Source: Bradyrhizobium septentrionale
Lineage (GTDB): Bacteria > Pseudomonadota > Alphaproteobacteria > Rhizobiales > Xanthobacteraceae
Assembly: GCF_011516645.4 (NCBI RefSeq)
Contig: NZ_CP088285.1
Coordinates: 1,940,501 to 2,004,500, forward strand
Reading direction: 5' to 3'
Length of the DNA stretch: 64,000 bases
In this document: piece by piece, positions 9,164 through 17,402 of the stretch
Layout: each line of letters starts with the position of its first letter
How positions within the stretch are numbered: position 1 is the stretch's first letter
Position numbers and translations under genes: made by a program
Notes under the pieces: model-generated
Told to the model about the DNA's origin: nothing
Databases searched by the model: none
The model's input: only the letters and a program-made list of their open reading frames with translations

Positions 9164-9807
9164 CCGAGTTCCTCCCGGGCTGCGATCAACTGCGGGATCA
9201 ACGCGTCAGGATCATCTTTGTAAGCCTCGGCCAGTTCAACCCAACGCTTCGCTGCAGCCGCGGAGAGTCCGTGCCTCTCAAGGATACGCTCAGCGAGGCC
9301 CTGGTTATGGTCTAGTGGAGCGTTGAGGACCGCTTGGAGCGATCGCCAGGGCTGGGCGAGGAATGTCCTAGCAAGGAACGCCTCGTATGAAGCATCGATC
9401 GCATCTGTATCGGGCATCCAAACGACTTTCCGGCAGACGGTCTCGTCCCTTTCAGCCAAGTCCATTATGCCGCGCCAGTCGGCCTTGGGATCAGCCTCCG
9501 TTACGCACAACATGATGTGCGCATTGATTACTTCCTCAGCGCGCATGTAGGAACGGGCGATTACCATCTGGTTATGCAGCGCCTTCAGAGAGGTCTGAAT
9601 GTCATCGCGGCTCTTCAAGGCAATTGGTGCGACCAGCACGGGATACGCACCTAGCCGTAGCCCGATTTTGGTTGCCGGGAGCGACGTCACAGAAGCGTCC
9701 TGACGTCCTCTGAATCTCGGAGACGCAAAATCTGGTTCGATCGTGGTGGGCCAACCGATTGCCTCGGCTGACCCAACGAGCCTGTCCTTGAGTATCTCGG
9801 GAGTCAC
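9160..9807 (-). CDS. lmuC: Middle component of the Lamassu-type system (LmuC-like / ABC-3C middle component)
   Basis: 215 residues, overlapping both neighbours by 4 bp (ATGA) between the effector and the ATPase. The pattern of a beta-rich N-terminal half (about 40-110), then a conserved stretch with ETVCRKVVW (about 140-148), then a helical C-terminus resembles the middle component 1 class of ABC-three-component systems, and LmuC in Lamassu. It probably bridges ATPase and effector. No catalytic motif is seen. The assignment leans on operon position and size as much as sequence. Confidence 0.6.
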   Translation of the reverse strand: MTPEILKDRLVGSAEAIGWPTTIEPDFASPRFRGRQDASVTSLPATKIGLRLGAYPVLVAPIALKSRDDIQTSLKALHNQMVIARSYMRAEEVINAHIMLCVTEADPKADWRGIMDLAERDETVCRKVVWMPDTDAIDASYEAFLARTFLAQPWRSLQAVLNAPLDHNQGLAERILERHGLSAAAAKRWVELAEAYKDDPDALIPQLIAAREELG

Positions 9808-12176
9808 TTCGTGAGCTCCTTCAGTTCCGCGTCTTGTCGACTGCGCAGGTCAGCAAATTCCGCTTCTACTACAGCTTTCCAGGCGGCAAGGTCGTTGATC
9901 AGGCGGCCACGCCATTGCCTGTCGTTGCGGATTACGACGGGACGGACCCGTCTCGCCGCCGCCATTCCCATGGCCGGCTTGCCACCATCGAGTATGCGCC
10001 CCGGTGGATCCATTACCTCAACTTCTGCCGATCCCGATAGTATTAGCGCATCGACACCCCACTGGTCAGGCTGGTTCCATATTGCGATTGGTTGCTGGCC
10101 AACCAACTGGCATCCAGAGCCTAGCGCGACCGCGTTTTGGCTGAATTGGAGATTGCCGCGGTCAACCATAGCGGGCTCAAGTGGTTCGCCATGATGGGTT
10201 GCCAACATCATGACAAGTGCCGTAGCCAGATGTTTAATATAAGCATGATCGCCATTCCATGGCGAACGCTGGTGTTGCTCCACATTGGCGAGCCACCGGA
10301 GAAATGCGCCGCAGAGTGCTTTGTCCGCACTCAATGAAGCGTGCCATGCCGTCCATGTAGGCCCGATCGCGCCAGCGATCGATGCGCTAATCGGGCCAAG
10401 GCTTTCGCACTGGTGACTTTCGACGACTAATTCGATTCGCTGTCCCAGAAGGCGCAGCAGGCAAGCGTCAATCGCCTCCTCTAAACCGTTTACTTCTAGG
10501 GCCAGAGCTGGGTAGTGCGAGAGCGCGACCGGGGCCGCACTAATCGCCGGCACCAATGTTTGCCAGTCGTCTAGAGCGTCAGGATCGGCGGAGAGGACGA
10601 TACGACCACCACTGGCCAACGCCAGACGAACAATGTCAGCCGAGCCCGGAATCTTCGCTGGAGTGGCAGCGAGGTGCAGAATAATATTGGTGGGCAACCG
10701 CTCACATTGAACGGCTACGTCCAGAAGACGCCGGCTTCCCCGCTCGATGGGAGCGTGGGCAGCCGGATCGACCCCAAGAATTATCGTTGCCTTGGCGGTG
10801 GCGACGCTCGTACTGGAGGTTAGCTGCGACGCGTGATCTTCGAGCTTTGAGATGCGAAGCGCTCCGAAAAAATCATACGTTTCAGGATCGAGCACCGGAG
10901 GCGCGATAAGGTCAGGGCGCGACGCAAATAGCGCGGTCATATGCGCTCTGTACGTTTCGAAGTAGGAGCCGACAGCCTGATAGCGCAACGAGCGATTAGG
11001 ACCGTGTCGAAGAACCACATGATCGAGTGCATCGGCAAATGGCGCACCGTCGACATGCAGGCCGCCGACTTGAAATCGTCCGACGCTCGCGGTTACGTCG
11101 GTGACAAGGCCCGAGCTTCGCTGGACCGGTCGAGCCGCTTGCTTTGCCGCTTCAAGGACCGCGAAAGCCATAACCTGATTCAGTTGCGCCGCCTTTCCTG
11201 CAGCAAACAACGGGCCAGAGCTATTGATCGTGACTTTTCGGTCGGATCGCAACAGTTGACTGAGCCGGTCGAGGACGCCCCGCGCTTCAAACAAAGGTAG
11301 GAGATGCGTAGTGAAGGCCGCTTCAAGATCGCCACCAACCGCAACGCCGGCACAGGCGGATTCAGTGGCGGCTCGAAGAGCGTCATCGCGAAAATAGTCT
11401 AGGAAGCGGCGCGTAAAGCCGACGTGCTCGAAATTGTGAATCAAGAGGTTCAGCAGGTCGGTCAGCCCGCCGTCGCCATTACCACTGACGATATAGGTCG
11501 TTGGGCTGTATGGCTCAGCGCCAACCGAGCCCGTGGAATTTTGCTTCCAATAGTGAAGAGGGATCGCAGCGCCACAAGGAATCTCATCACCGAAGCCGAT
11601 CGCAAGCACGACGCGATCAAACTCTCGGTGGTGGACTGCGCCGTCCGCCTCCAGACCAAGCCGCCAGCGGGGCGCTATTCTTTCAAGCGAGACTAAGCGA
11701 TGGCCAGATTTGAAATAAAAATTCTGCAGGCGCGTTTTTGCGGCATAGAAATCCGCCTGGAGCTGAGCGCAGACTGCACCCCCATTATTAGCGGACCAAT
11801 CCAAAATTGGTAGACCCGCGCGGTTATCCAAGGATCCCAACCGAGGCCATTCGTAGATGTGAGGGTGCAGAAGTCGCGGTGACGCACTTTGCAACTGCAG
11901 GATCGCCCCGGCCGTATCATACAGCGTCACGTCGTTGCCGAGTAGCGCTAATCCTAAGGCAGCCGTAACGCCAGCCGCGCCCGCGCCGACCACGGCGACG
12001 TAATCAGTGGACTTCAATTTTCCGGAGCGGCTCAACGCATGCACCAGCCGGAGCGCCCGCACCTGTTGTGAATAGAACGTGATCCGCCGATCAAATGTGC
12101 CGACGAAGTGAAGGCCAACGTCGGCTGAACTCTCCGTTACGAGAAGCCAATCATCAAAAGGAAGCCCGGCAGCCAT
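9804..12176 (-). CDS. lmuA: FAD/NAD(P)-binding effector of a Lamassu-FMO-type system (LmuA)
   Basis: 790 residues, first gene of the operon. A Rossmann dinucleotide fold starts at about residue 58 (YVAVVGAGAAG, with LYD near 87). VVLAIGFGDE near 190 and IVSGNGDGG near 234 resemble the later nucleotide-binding motifs of flavin monooxygenase-like proteins. The C-terminal ~350 residues have no recognised fold and probably contact the ATPase complex. In Lamassu-FMO systems the effector is a flavin-monooxygenase-like protein; its in vivo substrate is not established. Only 4 bp separate this ATG from an IS1380 copy. Joining the sequences across the insertion gives another in-frame ATG eight codons upstream, so the native N-terminus may have been clipped and the original promoter displaced. 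Confidence 0.65.
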   Translation of the reverse strand: MAAGLPFDDWLLVTESSADVGLHFVGTFDRRITFYSQQVRALRLVHALSRSGKLKSTDYVAVVGAGAAGVTAALGLALLGNDVTLYDTAGAILQLQSASPRLLHPHIYEWPRLGSLDNRAGLPILDWSANNGGAVCAQLQADFYAAKTRLQNFYFKSGHRLVSLERIAPRWRLGLEADGAVHHREFDRVVLAIGFGDEIPCGAAIPLHYWKQNSTGSVGAEPYSPTTYIVSGNGDGGLTDLLNLLIHNFEHVGFTRRFLDYFRDDALRAATESACAGVAVGGDLEAAFTTHLLPLFEARGVLDRLSQLLRSDRKVTINSSGPLFAAGKAAQLNQVMAFAVLEAAKQAARPVQRSSGLVTDVTASVGRFQVGGLHVDGAPFADALDHVVLRHGPNRSLRYQAVGSYFETYRAHMTALFASRPDLIAPPVLDPETYDFFGALRISKLEDHASQLTSSTSVATAKATIILGVDPAAHAPIERGSRRLLDVAVQCERLPTNIILHLAATPAKIPGSADIVRLALASGGRIVLSADPDALDDWQTLVPAISAAPVALSHYPALALEVNGLEEAIDACLLRLLGQRIELVVESHQCESLGPISASIAGAIGPTWTAWHASLSADKALCGAFLRWLANVEQHQRSPWNGDHAYIKHLATALVMMLATHHGEPLEPAMVDRGNLQFSQNAVALGSGCQLVGQQPIAIWNQPDQWGVDALILSGSAEVEVMDPPGRILDGGKPAMGMAAARRVRPVVIRNDRQWRGRLINDLAAWKAVVEAEFADLRSRQDAELKELTK

Positions 12177-12184
12177 AGAACTAG

Positions 12185-13817
12185 CCCGTCTTATTCGTCA
12201 GAGGGCGCCTGAGAGGCTGGCGAGCGTGGTGTAAAGCGCTGATGCGGCGTAGGATTCGGTTGCAAAGCCAACCCCATCACCTCAACCGCGAACGCCACGC
12301 CCGCCATGACCGATGATACGATTCTGCCCTTCTCGTTTCCAGCCGTTCACGCCAAGAAAGTCACAGCTGCCTTCGATGGCGGTCGGCTGACCTCGAACGG
12401 GGGCGTGATGCTTCTGGCGATGGCCGAGCGGCGTCTCGGCTTGGCCGACAATTTGGCCCGGGTGTTCCCGGATCGGCGCGATCCGACGCGGGTCGTGCAC
12501 AGCCTGGTCGATATGTTCCGCGCGCGCATGTTCGCGATCTGCTGCGGCTACGAGGACGCCGACGACCTTGATCATCTGCGGTCCGATCCGGCATTCAAGC
12601 TGGCCTGCGGTCGGCTGCCGGACACGGGCCGGGATTTGTGTTCCCAACTGACGCTGTCGCGGCTGGAGAATGCTCCGCGCCTGCGCGACGTGATCCGACT
12701 GACCTACATTTTGGTCGACGCATGGATGGATAGCTACCCGCGCGAGCCGGCATCCGTCACGCTCGACATCGATGATACCTGCGATGTCGTCCACGGCCAT
12801 CAGCAGCTCTCGCTGTTCAACGCTCATTATGACGAACGCTGCTTCCTGCCGATCCACGTCTACGACACGGAGAAGAGCCGGCCCGTGGCGGTCGTGCTGC
12901 GGCCCGGCAAGACGCCGGGCGGCGTCGAGGTGCGTGCCCATCTGCGCCGCCTGGTACGGCATATCCGGACGCGGTGGCACAACAACACGCGAATTACGTT
13001 CCGTGGCGACGGGCACTATGCCCGGCCGGAGGCAATGGCGTGGTGCGAGACCAACGGCATCGACTACATCTTCGGTCTGTCCGGCACCAAGCCGCTCGCC
13101 AGAAAACTCGACGAGGCCGCCGACGACATCCGCACGCGACGCGCCATCGAGAACCTGCCGGTTCTGCGTGGCTATACCGAGACGCGCCACAAGGCAAAGT
13201 CCTGGGATCGCGAACGGCGTACCGTCGCCCGTTTGAGGCGACGATGCTCGGCCTCGACATCCGTTTCGTCGTCACCAGCCTCGATGTCGGCTCGGCCGAG
13301 TGGATCTACGACAGCCTGTATTGCGCGCGCGGCCAAGCCGAGAATCTGATCAAGCTGCATAAGACACAGCTCGCCTCCGACCGCACCAGCTGCCGTTCGG
13401 CGCTCGCCAATCAAGTCCGCCTCGTTCTCCACACCGCCGCTTATTGGCTGATGCTGACCGTGCGCGACGCGATTCCCAAAGCCCGGGAATTGGCCACAGC
13501 CGAGTTCGCGACGCTGCGTCTTCGTCTCTTGAAACTCGCTGCCCGTGTCGTCGAGACCACGAGCCGCATTCGCCTTGCGTTTGCCGCGGCATGTCCCGAA
13601 GCCGACCTGATCCGCGGCTTGCCAGGCGCGCTGCTGCCGCTCGGTCCTTGACCGGCGGGGCGTCCGCCCCCCGTTCGCCCAACCCATCCCTCAAGCGCGT
13701 TGCAAAGTACCGGTCGTCAGGCGGTGAAAAGCCGAAGGCAATCCCGCGCGCCTCGTCAGAGCAGATGTGCGGCCACATCAATCGGACTAAAAAAAGCACT
13801 CTCACGAATAGGACGGG
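12185..13817 (+). mobile_element. IS1380-family element, copy 1
   Basis: Inverted ends CCCGTCTTATTCGTCAGAG (left) and its near complement (right). The element is flanked on both sides by CTAG (12181-12184 and 13818-13821), which fits the 4-bp target duplication. It is nearly identical to the inverted copy at 25127-26761. It lies against the start codon of the Lamassu-type operon. Confidence 0.85.
12306..13651 (+). pseudogene. IS1380-family transposase with a 1-bp deletion
   Basis: The protein starts MTDDTILPFSFPAVHAKKV and carries the IS1380-type DDE fold: DIDDTCDVVHGHQQLSLFN with the first Asp, and later the RGDGHYARPEAM-type block with the second. Comparison with copy 2 shows CGTATTGAG there against CGTTTGAG here (13231-13238), a single-base loss. 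It moves the rest (DIRFVVTSLDVGSAEWIYD onward) to another frame up to the stop at 13651. The copy is therefore probably not autonomous. Confidence 0.85.
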
Positions 13818-13821
13818 CTAG

Positions 13822-14436
13822 ATCGACAACAGATCATTTCTACTCGTAGTGAAAGGCCGCCCCCCGACATACGCCCACGAAGCTGTAGCTTTTTCCGCCA
13901 TGCGAATCCCCCGTTTTTGTGCTCGTTCGTCCAGAGCACGCAAATTGCCTAGTCATCAACAGCCCGCCACTTTTTATGGCAAGCACAGAACCATGGAGTT
14001 TCAGGTCGGTATCCTCCAGAGCGAGCGCCCGCAGCCCTTATCCGACGGAATTTAGCACTGCGACTTAAGGCCAGCGGTCGCCCGACCGATTCCCTTCGTC
14101 CACGCCAGAAACGACGTCGCTGTCGACTGCAATTACGTGGTCAGCACAATCAGCTTTGGGCCGGCCCCGGCCCTCAAACGCGAATATTCATCCTCATTCC
14201 CTCCCTCGAAAATCTAACAACGCGAGTCCTGACGCAAGAGCAACCTTTGGTGCATACTAGGCCAAAGGTGCGACTGTTGACTCACGATCAGACTGCGGAT
14301 GACGCCCCGGCGGCGGACGACGCACCAAAGTACGGACGAAATGCGCCTCCGGACCCTCCTGGGGATTAATCCAACTTAGCGTTGACCTAAAGTTCGGACT
14401 CAGCCAAAATGAACAGAACAGGAACAAATATTTTCA
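13822..14436. other. Gene-free region, likely native upstream region of the Lamassu-type operon
   Basis: About 615 bp with no credible gene. On the minus strand this sequence would have led directly into the effector gene before IS1380 inserted, so the original promoter probably lies here. On the plus strand the last 40 bp contain GGAAC just before ATG 14437. No tRNA or clear terminator is seen. Confidence 0.4.
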
Positions 14437-15732
14437 ATGGCTGCACACATCAACGAACCTCACGTCCCCTGCCCCAAGTGCGGTCACCAAATTCCGCTTA
14501 CGGAATCGATTGCTGCACCTTTGTTGGAAGTCGAACGACGCAGCTTCCAAACGAAGCTTGCTACAAAAGAGGCGGAATTCGCTCGCCAAGCTGACGAGTT
14601 GCGACGACAGCAGGACGAAGTCGCTAAAGCGCGAGCAAATGTCGAAGAGCAGATCAAGCAACGGCTGGAGAGCGAACGCCGGCAAGTGGCCGCCGCCGAG
14701 GCGAAGAAGGCACGGGACGCTGTAGCTTCAGACCTGCAAGCGCGGACGAACGAAATTGCAGAACTTCAACAAACGCTTGAGACTAACAATGTCAAGCTAG
14801 CGGAAGCGCAGCAGGCACAGGCCGAGGTAGTGCGAAAGCAACGGGTACTTGATGAAGAGAAGCGCGAGCTTGATTTGACGGTTGAAAAGCGCGTGCAAGC
14901 TTCCGTCGAGACTATCCAGACCAAAGCTCGCCAAGAGGCCGACGAGGCTGCCCGGTTGCGAGTCGCAGAGAAAGACCAGACCATTGAATCTATGGCGCGG
15001 ACGATCGAGGAACTGAAGCGCAAGGCGGAGCAAGGGTCGCAGCAGTCACAGGGCGAGGTTCTAGAACTTGAGCTCGAGGAGCTTCTGCGCGGACGCTTTC
15101 CCACAGACTCCATCGATGCAATCGGCAAAGGCGAGCTTGGTGCAGATGTGATGCAGCAGGTAAACGGAGCTATTGGCCAGCCGGCCGGAGTCATTCTGTG
15201 GGAGATAAAGCGCACCAAGGCCTGGAGTGATGGGTGGCTCGCCAAATTGCGGGACGACCAGCGACGATCTGGTGCCGATATCGCCCTAATTGTCTCTCAA
15301 GCCCTACCCAAGCATGTTGAGCAGTTCGACCTGGTCGACGGTGTTTGGGTCGCTCACCCTCGTTGCGCTCTTCCGGTGGCTGTTGCCCTCCGCCAAAGTC
15401 TAATTGACGTAACTAGCTCGCGATTGGTCCAACAGGGTCAACAAACGAAGATGGAGCAGGTCTACCATTATCTGACCGGTACCAAGTTTAGACAACGCGT
15501 GGACGCCGTTGTCGAGAAATTCAACGATATGCGCGACGACCTCGACAAAGAACGCAAATTCATGGGGCGTCAGTGGGCCAAGCGAGAAACACAAATTCTA
15601 TCTGTGCTCGACTCCACAGTTGGCATGGTCGGCGATTTGCAGGCGATTGCCGGTAGGTCGATGCCGGAGATTCCGAGCTTAGACATGCCACTGTTGGAGG
15701 ATACAACCGACCTTCAAAGGAAGGTTGGATAA
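14437..15732 (+). CDS. DUF2130 (RmuC-like, nuclease-fold) protein
   Basis: 431 residues. N-terminal zinc-ribbon half (PCPKCGHQIP, residues 11-20). Long coiled coil at about 28-200. Then the DUF2130 domain at 205-330, with ELEELLRGRFP, GADVMQQV, ILWEIKRTKAWSDGWL and VWVAHPRCALPVA. The EIKRTK segment sits where a restriction-endonuclease-like fold has its E-x-K. A helical tail follows (YHYLTGTKF...VVEKF). DNA-binding or nuclease roles are inferred for the family; no function is proven. It is intact, unlike the second, shattered copy at 43.1-45.0 kb. Confidence 0.8.
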   Translation: MAAHINEPHVPCPKCGHQIPLTESIAAPLLEVERRSFQTKLATKEAEFARQADELRRQQDEVAKARANVEEQIKQRLESERRQVAAAEAKKARDAVASDLQARTNEIAELQQTLETNNVKLAEAQQAQAEVVRKQRVLDEEKRELDLTVEKRVQASVETIQTKARQEADEAARLRVAEKDQTIESMARTIEELKRKAEQGSQQSQGEVLELELEELLRGRFPTDSIDAIGKGELGADVMQQVNGAIGQPAGVILWEIKRTKAWSDGWLAKLRDDQRRSGADIALIVSQALPKHVEQFDLVDGVWVAHPRCALPVAVALRQSLIDVTSSRLVQQGQQTKMEQVYHYLTGTKFRQRVDAVVEKFNDMRDDLDKERKFMGRQWAKRETQILSVLDSTVGMVGDLQAIAGRSMPEIPSLDMPLLEDTTDLQRKVG

Positions 15733-16269
15733 GCTAGACACTGACGTAAGGATCTAATCTCTTTCCCCCCGCGGACTTCGATCAGCTCATCGATGGAACG
15801 CTACGGGAGCCACCCACCAAAATTCCCTGCCGCGCTTCCCCTTGAGCATTGCCTGCTCGACCGGCTATTCCATGCAAGAGACGGCCTTGTCGCTCTTGGT
15901 ACTCCCCCCAATCCATGAATAGCGCTGGACGTCGAAGGGCAGCGAGCTGTTTCGGGGAGAGTTTAGGCCGCTGGTAGACGTACTGGCCCAGCTACCACCA
16001 CCAGCTAGGTCCAAACCACCAAAGCCAATTAAACAAGCCCGCGTCCCCTGCGGTCGTCCGCGAACGTTGGGATTATCTTCAATAAGCGTTTGATGACAAG
16101 GTGTCAGAGGTCGAACTGAGACTTCGCGAAATGCGCGATAACAAAAAGCCAGCACGCAGCGAAAGCGTTAGCCCCACTATACGCACCGGAAAATGAGGTA
16201 TGAATCAGCGGCTGCCTTGTTTCGGCCACGCATCGAGCGCCGCATCTTCCTCCTAGTCGGAGGATGGCG
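15733..16269. other. Intergenic region with a possible minus-strand coding remnant
   Basis: About 540 bp without an intact gene. On the minus strand, roughly 15990-15820, one frame reads LGQYVYQRPKLSPKQLAAL followed by RPALFMDWGEYQERQG, which looks like real protein but has neither start nor stop nearby. I cannot name the family. The rest shows nothing recognisable. Confidence 0.3.
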
Positions 16270-16497
16270 ATGTACGAAGAATTCACGACAGCGACATGCA
16301 ACAACTGCGGCGCGCTCAACCACGTCCTGATGTTTCAATCTGGCGATTCCAGAGCGAATAGCGAGCGAGAGACTGCAGACTGCTTCAAGTGTCGCGAGGT
16401 TGTCCATGAGGCCCGCTGTTGCTGGATCTTCACGGCCGGTTCTGAAGAAGGAGCGGTCGAGCGTCTAAGGCGGTTCCAGCGCCAGCCGGTTGGCTAG
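16270..16497 (+). CDS. Small zinc-ribbon-like protein
   Basis: 75 residues. GGAGG (16259-16263) abuts an ATG at 16264, too close to use, so ATG 16270, six bp after GGAGG, is preferred (MYEEFTTATC...). Two CxxC knuckles (TCNNCGAL, DCFKCREV) about 27 residues apart suggest one zinc site. It ends head-on with the gene at 16494. Family unknown; a nucleic-acid or regulatory role is only a guess. Confidence 0.5.
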   Translation: MYEEFTTATCNNCGALNHVLMFQSGDSRANSERETADCFKCREVVHEARCCWIFTAGSEEGAVERLRRFQRQPVG

Positions 16498-17402
16498 CGC
16501 TTCGGACCCCAGCCCCATCTGAAATGTTTTCCCTTGATGGGCGCACGGGTTGGCTTGTCCGGTCTACGAGATGGCCGAACAGGCTGTAGCGTAAGGCGCT
16601 CAATCTGTTTGCGTGCCAACTGCACCTGCTCATACAGCTCATTGGGCGGGATGGTGATGCGGCCCGCGTCAATCTTGAGGATGTAGCGGAGAAACTGAAT
16701 CCGAATATCGTCGAACCGGCTGTTGGTAAGTGACTTCTTGATTTCGTCGCGCGCGAACGGTTCGTTGATCCCAGTGACCAGCCCCATCTGATCAATATAT
16801 ACGGGCGACGTGAGCAACAGCTCCAGGTGAGCGATGCCACTCTCCTTGATGGCCACTTTGTCGGCGAGCGTCACGTATTGAACGTTCGGATCAAGCGCCT
16901 CAACCAGGCGGCGGTCGTAGAGCCGATTGACCGCGGTAACGACCAACTCCTCGGCGACGCCACATCCTTCGAAGAACTGCACGAGATTCGAGACCGACCA
17001 GTGCGCCGCCTCAACATTCTCATCTTGATTGTTACGCGCGTTGTGCATCTGGCGACGGAGAATCCACAAGATGTAATAGCCCAATAGCGGCGGGCCAGGC
17101 TTCTGTGGATTGGTCTGGAAGAGATTCGAGATGAACTCGTTCTCCCGCTCGCTGAACCGGTCGTACTCACCTCTTATCAGGGCCCGATGCGTTCGAACTC
17201 GGTCGGTCGTCACGTCCTCGCCGGAGAATTTCGACTTGATGATGTCGTCGATCGCGAGCTCGGGAGAGAGGAAAACCCAACGAGGACCGTTTTGCCCACC
17301 AGCCAGAGCAGGTTCGGAAACTGGTGGGTATCCAAGACGACGAGCTAAGATCCGCTTCGGAACTGGCGGCAGCGGTCCTCCAGCCAGCGAAGGGATTGGC
17401 AA
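16494..17402 (-). CDS. Unknown protein, probably N-terminally truncated
   Basis: Up to 302 residues. The region from about residue 42 (PRWVFLSPELAIDDIIKSK) onward is convincing helical protein with a winged-helix-like stretch (VVTAVNRLYDRRLVEAL) and a basic C-terminus (RPSRRPDKPTRAPIKGKHF). The first ~40 residues overlap, antisense, the start of the plus-strand helicase chimera, so this is probably where an older, larger gene was cut. No Walker motifs remain. It might be the C-terminal regulatory part of a P-loop ATPase, but that is not shown. Confidence 0.5.
   Translation of the reverse strand: MPIPSLAGGPLPPVPKRILARRLGYPPVSEPALAGGQNGPRWVFLSPELAIDDIIKSKFSGEDVTTDRVRTHRALIRGEYDRFSERENEFISNLFQTNPQKPGPPLLGYYILWILRRQMHNARNNQDENVEAAHWSVSNLVQFFEGCGVAEELVVTAVNRLYDRRLVEALDPNVQYVTLADKVAIKESGIAHLELLLTSPVYIDQMGLVTGINEPFARDEIKKSLTNSRFDDIRIQFLRYILKIDAGRITIPPNELYEQVQLARKQIERLTLQPVRPSRRPDKPTRAPIKGKHFRWGWGPKR

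Noticed and set aside
12282..13190. Long minus-strand frame within IS1380 copy 1 (and its equivalent at 25585-26748)
   Set aside because: Antisense to the transposase; no ribosome site or protein character of its own.
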